Below are positions 61,401 through 64,000 of a stretch of 64,000 bases of DNA, in pieces (position 1 is the stretch's first letter; every line of letters starts with the position of its first letter). This DNA comes from Chrysaora quinquecirrha (Eukaryota > Cnidaria > Scyphozoa > Semaeostomeae > Pelagiidae). The translations under genes were made by a program, and so were the position numbers. The notes under the pieces were generated by a model. That model had not been told where the DNA came from and searched no databases. It worked only from the letters and a program-made list of their open reading frames with translations. The stretch covers positions 2,055,542-2,119,541 of the forward strand of contig JACTAT010000036.1 of assembly GCA_014526335.1 (NCBI GenBank), in the 5' to 3' direction.

Positions 61401-64000
61401 AGTCGTGGTGTAATCCAGCTGACTCTTGATGCCAGAAGCTCGTGTTGTCAGGGTTCGAGCCTAGCCATGGAACCGTCACAGCCAGGGTCGAGGTCTCAAT
61501 TAGCTAACCTATTGCTGAGATCCTAGCGACTGGTGCTAAAACACCATTTCACCTTCACCTTTCAGTCAAATAAAGTAGAAAATCTACTTGTAAGAAATTT
61601 CATCTAAAAATGCCAAGAAATCTTTCCTAAATATCAAGAAATCAACAGTTCTCCCAATTTAAAAGTAATTTAAATTTGAATTTAAAATAATTTTTTAAAA
61701 GTAATTGAAATTTGAATTTAAAATAAATTTCAAGTCTCGTACAAACCTAGCATTTTTCGAAGCATTCACAGACATCAAATGAACGAAGTGTTCGTGTTTT
61801 TCTTTCCAAGATGAAAGCCAGACGAAGAGTTCCTCGACAGCCTTTTTGTTACCGATGACGTCATCATGCTTTATCGGAGAGTATTTGTCAGTCCATTGCA
61901 AAGACCTGTTTACAGTTTCTTCTGTTACTGGTTCTTCCTTTACCACTTTTTTTGATGGACATGTCGACAATTTATCAGCGACAACAGCATTAGTTTCAGA
62001 GGGTGATTTCTGGTTGGCAGAAGAATCTGCCCATGAAACTTCAGGAGTTGTACCCTCTCTTGATTCTTCAGCAATACTGTGCTTATTCTCGGAAATTTCT
62101 CTTGTCCTTTTGGTCTTTTTCTTTTTCGGACTAAGGCCAGCAGAATCATACGTATCAAAATCAGTGGCAGTTTCTTTCATCTTATCCTGCTTGTCCTTCA
62201 CCCGTTTGGATCTCCGTCTTTCGCAATTATCCATATTCTCGATAACATCATTTGAACTCTTGAGCCTTTTTCTTTTAGCTCCCTTTGCGCTGTTTAAATC
62301 CCCACTAACCTTGGAAAAAGTAAATAAGCTTAGTTCAGCTAGTTCAATGTCTTTGCGACAAGACATTTTTGCATCTTTTCTTCCCGATGCGTCAGCTGCA
62401 GAATCAGAAACGTCCACCTTAACAGGGTTCTTGTTTTCGCCATCTTTTGAAAGAGGCGAATCGGACTTCTTGTCAGTTACCTGCAGACAACTTTGAGCGT
62501 CAGAAGTGCAGACCTCTGGGGTCTTCGTAACAGGTTCTGATTCAGAGACGTCATTGTTAGTTTCCGGATTCATGCTTTCATTGTCCCGCGTTTTACGCTC
62601 TAACTTTTCCACTGATTTATCTAACGGGATATTAATGTTTGGTGACATACAGTCTGACATATTCTGTCGATGAATTTCCATTACAGGATCATCCTCATCA
62701 GAGTCACCCTTCGGCTGACAGATATTAACAATCTTCACTTTCTCGACCTTTTCATCCTTTAGCTTCGTAAATGCCTCTGCATCAACATGATCTTGACTTT
62801 CGTGTCCACGCGATTCACTAACATCACTTAGACTATTTTTATCTAACTTCTTTCGTTTTGTTTCCCTAACTGAAGAGGAAAGTGCAGGATTTTCGATCGA
62901 AATATCATTACAAGCTATCTGCAATGTTCTTTTACGTTTATTACTACATCTCGCAACGTGCATGTCAGTAGCCCCACTGTCTTCTGTTGTGTCAGCCGTT
63001 TTCTCCTCCAATAACTTAATATCATCTCCAGCATCTTTGATTTCAATTGACTCTTCCTGATCTTGTTGAGGCTTCGCACTTGCTGTTGCAAACTCCTTTT
63101 TATCTGCTCAGATAGATTAACAACAGTCTGCATTTCACACTCTGGAGCTGAAACTGCTTTTAAAAGCTTTTTCTGTCTCGTTGTTTGACTAACAGGTTTA
63201 AAAAATGACAAGATACTTCGAGACTGGTTGGTTTCAGGATTCTTTGGCGATACTTTAGGGGAATCACTGGTATCTCTTTCACTCTTCGGTTCTACAGGTA
63301 AAACAATAACATTTGCAATTTGCTTGCCATCTGCTGCAGAATCTTTACATAACGTTACAGCTTGTTTGTTCTCTTTTCTTCTTTTGTGGCCCTGGTTTTT
63401 ATCATTTGTGTTGACTGTAGAGGTTTTTAGGTTATCGATTTCAGTGCATTTGTTTGCATTTTTAAAATGGGGTTTCATATTTATATTATGTTGGGATAAA
63501 TTTACAATTTGGGATCCAGAGCTTTGCTTTTCGTCTTCTATTGATATCTCTATAGTCGGTATATCCGGCTTCTCCTCTTGCATAATGATACCTTCGCTTG
63601 GCTTCTCTTCATATTGTAGAGCCTTATCATCAACTGACAGTTCAGGACCTAATTCAACCTCCATGAGGCCTTTCTTCTCAACTTTATAAACAAGGCTAGT
63701 GCTGTCTTTTGATTTCTTCTTGCTGTTAAACATAGTTCTAATATCTATTGTATTTACTTTATCTGTTATTTCACTTGATGATGTATTCTTTTTAACACTT
63801 TGGTTTTCATCAGTATAGCACAGAACGTTGTCATTCTTTTTTGATTTTTCTTCTTTTTCTTCTTTGGAAAATCACTCGATACACTATCATCTTCTATTGC
63901 TCCATGCCATGTCGATTCTAAAGAGCTTTCTTCCTCCTTTCCATGTGTGCTTTTTGTACAGTGATTTTCAGCCTTCTTCTTCTTAGAGTTCCTCCACGAC
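52496..64000 (-). CDS. ATAD5: ATAD5/Elg1, PCNA-unloading RFC-like AAA+ subunit (5' end outside window)
   Basis: Exons in transcript order: >64000-61747, 60755-60595, 60348-60034, 59481-59385, 59061-58338, then a C-terminal set present twice (57443-57356, 56399-56111, 55943-55785; and 54186-54099, 53179-52891, 52723-52565), and perhaps 52511-52496. All joins are in phase. ATAD5 replaces RFC1 in a clamp-loader-like complex that removes PCNA from replicated DNA. Recognised by: WTDKYSPIKHDDVIGNKKAV before the AAA+ core; TAAVYACAQELGYK and EATQSHQV; the TKRPIVITAND sensor region; SNCDIRQSIMQLQF; and the C-terminal segment TIVDVIPSLKSICLVEE. PIP-like motifs (SRSILSFF, MKSLTSFF) suit PCNA binding. 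Odd: Walker A lysine and Walker B glutamate are changed, and three single-base frame changes occur at A-runs. It is convergent with the FAM81-like gene. Confidence 0.85.
52565..52723 (-). CDS. ATAD5: ATAD5 C-terminal exon C, downstream copy
   Basis: Acceptor TTTTTTATCTCAG, donor GTCAGT. Encodes EIYNVLGSAEECLPLTTRLD, then HRATIVDVIPSLKSICLVEE and a basic end, parallel to human VFSSRSLLYVGNRQASIIEY and LPTLRNICKTEK. A mini-exon at 52496-52511 (four codons plus TAA), followed by an AATAAA-type signal, may end the gene; read-through ends nine codons later. Confidence 0.75.
52891..53179 (-). CDS. ATAD5: ATAD5 C-terminal exon B, downstream copy
   Basis: Acceptor TTTGAAACAG, donor GTATGT. Joins exon A as a split glycine codon and exon C as a split asparagine codon. 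Sequence: GNRQISEIEFISASYDDLSH, then GWWSSKLKDGLTDSLPMN. Confidence 0.7.
53240..54065. repeat. AGCAT satellite in ATAD5 intron A-B, copy 1
   Basis: About 800 bp of AGCATAGCATAGCAAAACA-type pentamer repeats, with higher-order variation. Reverse-strand frames (MLCYAMLCYA) are artefacts of a pentamer that lacks stop codons. Confidence 0.95.
54099..54186 (-). CDS. ATAD5: ATAD5 C-terminal exon A, downstream copy
   Basis: Acceptor GTGTTTTAG, donor GTAGGT. It encodes IDMQQAIKKKSLCASYYVPV, phase 0 to 1, and joins either exon 58338-59061 or, if both sets are used, follows the upstream set. Confidence 0.65.
54200..54548 (+). other. Unidentified open frame upstream of exon A (copy 1)
   Basis: An open + strand frame containing SGVTFVTHSPILSVVFLPWE is conserved in the duplicate at 57477-57941. 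It lies in an ATAD5 intron on the opposite strand. No family recognised; conservation may only reflect recent duplication. Confidence 0.25.
55785..55943 (-). CDS. ATAD5: ATAD5 C-terminal exon C, upstream copy
   Basis: 159 nt, same length as 52565-52723. It encodes the conserved C-terminal segment with TTRLDHRATTVDVIPSLKS-type sequence. Reads to TGA shortly past the exon end if unspliced. Confidence 0.7.
56111..56399 (-). CDS. ATAD5: ATAD5 C-terminal exon B, upstream copy
   Basis: 289 nt, same length and splice phases as 52891-53179. Acidic start (SEIELISASYDDL) then WWSSKLKDGLTDSLPMN, resembling the family's DFSWTNGKVTSGLCDEFS segment. Only point changes separate the copies. Confidence 0.7.
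56450..57325. repeat. AGCAT satellite in ATAD5 intron A-B, copy 2
   Basis: Same pentamer array in the duplicate intron, with a different higher-order pattern (units around AGCATGTTATAGAATAGCAT recur about every 140-170 bp). Confidence 0.95.
57356..57443 (-). CDS. ATAD5: ATAD5 C-terminal exon A, upstream copy
   Basis: 88 nt, phase 0 to 1, encoding IEMQQAIKKRSLCASYYVPL-type sequence. The donor has shifted slightly relative to the other copy (GTAAGT after AATT). The duplicate is at 54099-54186. Confidence 0.65.
57477..57941 (+). other. Unidentified open frame upstream of exon A (copy 2)
   Basis: 154-codon frame, open past the end of the duplication. Same core as 54200-54548. Function unknown and coding status doubtful. 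Confidence 0.25.
58338..59061 (-). CDS. ATAD5: ATAD5 exon with AAA+ lid region and linker
   Basis: Begins DSSVASQLDSRAELIKM, then the helical lid segment ending SNCDIRQSIMQLQF (human TCDIRKSILYLQF). The frame then stops at TAG near 58745; the next frame (DETTQNAGERDEIILTKDE onward) is open to the donor at 58337 and is in phase with the downstream exon. The switch falls near an AAAA run at about 58770. Confidence 0.8.
59385..59481 (-). CDS. ATAD5: ATAD5 exon completing Walker B and sensor 1
   Basis: 32 codons: ADLVFDDLDKGFWLGV then TKRPIVITAN. It matches the family's VDVIFDEDAGFLNAI and TKRPVILTTSD. Phase 1 exit into 59061. Confidence 0.85.
59838..60002 (+). mobile_element. tRNA-derived SINE in ATAD5 intron
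   Basis: GGTTAGAGTAGTGGCTAGC resembles a tRNA A-box half, followed by a CTCC-ACGCGCG-GGAG anticodon-like stem and a degenerate B-box (GATCGTAGGATTGATT), then an unrelated body. This is the layout of a decayed tRNA-derived SINE. Confidence 0.5.
60034..60348 (-). CDS. ATAD5: ATAD5 exon from post-Walker A helix to Walker B
   Basis: 105 codons in phase 0 both sides. Starts VLELNPSIYRTGKQIQ and EATQSHQV, aligned with human EVNASSQRSGRQI and EATQSHQV. A linker with MKSLTSFFGGKW follows (human has a TLANYFK motif here). It ends VILLEQ, the first half of Walker B. Confidence 0.85.
60595..60755 (-). CDS. ATAD5: ATAD5 Walker A exon
   Basis: Acceptor CTTTTTTTAG, donor GTATTT. An acidic run (DSDSDDDFYDSSEEEEDLL) precedes IIIGKTGCGSTAAVYACAQE. 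The family form is GPTGVGKTAAVYACAQELG, so the motif lysine is replaced by serine (codon TCA) while a lysine sits at the second motif position. Confidence 0.85.
60756..61389. other. ATAD5 intron, possible MITE
   Basis: Between the Walker A exon and a SINE. GTTTACATGGGAACGGAT and related ACGGATC motifs at 60935-61045 hint at an old repeat, but ends are not defined. Confidence 0.3.
61390..61560 (+). mobile_element. tRNA-derived SINE in ATAD5 intron
   Basis: GTGGAGTCGTGGTGTAATCC acts like an A-box region and GGGTTCGAGCCT is a good B-box match (GGTTCGANNCC). The body after it is unrelated to tRNA. No tRNA cloverleaf closes. Confidence 0.5.
61747..64000 (-). CDS. ATAD5: ATAD5 large N-terminal exon (disordered region to AAA+ start)
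   Basis: Low-complexity Lys/Ser/Glu/Asp-rich protein spanning three frames: one right of about 63850, a second 63850 to about 63105, a third down to the donor at 61746. Each switch falls at an A-rich run and looks like one missing base. It contains NTIDIRTMFNSKKK and SRSILSFFKP (near 63190, DNA-ligase-like PIP box), basic patches, and at the end the conserved WTDKYSPIKHDDVIGNK entry to the ATPase. The right end runs off the window. Confidence 0.75.

Noticed and set aside
61846..63689. Plus-strand open frames opposite ATAD5
   Set aside because: Antisense shadows of the Ser/Lys-rich ATAD5 exon; no domain.

Overview
The window is AT-rich eukaryotic nuclear DNA with spliced genes, long introns and many short transposable elements. 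The first gene joins a signal peptide, a dibasic propeptide, a MACPF pore-forming domain, an EGF-like module and a VMO-I domain. That combination, with the dense TIR elements and 5'-truncated LINE, suggests an invertebrate, most likely a cnidarian. Taxonomy is inference only.

Layout. (1) 464-12171, + strand: secreted MACPF-EGF-VMO-I protein in about eight exons, with a reading-frame break in one MACPF exon. (2) 12172-29631: no recognisable host gene. It holds non-autonomous DNA transposons (two hAT-like with 8-bp target duplications, several with TA targets, one 1.3-kb mariner-like composite with an insertion and a 51-bp hairpin) and two direct tandem duplications of about 1.8 kb each. (3) 29667-42433, + strand: thirteen-exon coiled-coil gene, best matched from memory to the FAM81 family, with a conserved-looking C-terminal block and a very acidic tail. 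Its first intron is a 1.7-kb polypyrimidine tract. (4) 41351-57805: two further tandem duplications sharing a breakpoint near 51.05 kb. One copies the last exon of the FAM81-like gene, with the middle of each copy replaced by LINE 3' ends. The other copies three C-terminal exons of the convergent gene. (5) 52496-64000, - strand: ATAD5 (the Elg1/RFC-like PCNA unloader), running off the right edge. Exon joins are in phase from the AAA+ core to the C-terminus. Both Walker motifs carry unusual residues, and three single-base frame changes occur at A-runs.

The FAM81-like gene and ATAD5 converge, and the 42-57 kb zone between their 3' ends is where most of the duplication lies. Four direct duplications in one window, plus single-base frame breaks in three unrelated coding stretches, mean some of the structure may come from assembly (unmerged haplotypes, homopolymer errors). 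Real tandem duplication remains possible. The most biologically interesting features are the MACPF-EGF-VMO-I architecture and the possibly ATPase-defective ATAD5.
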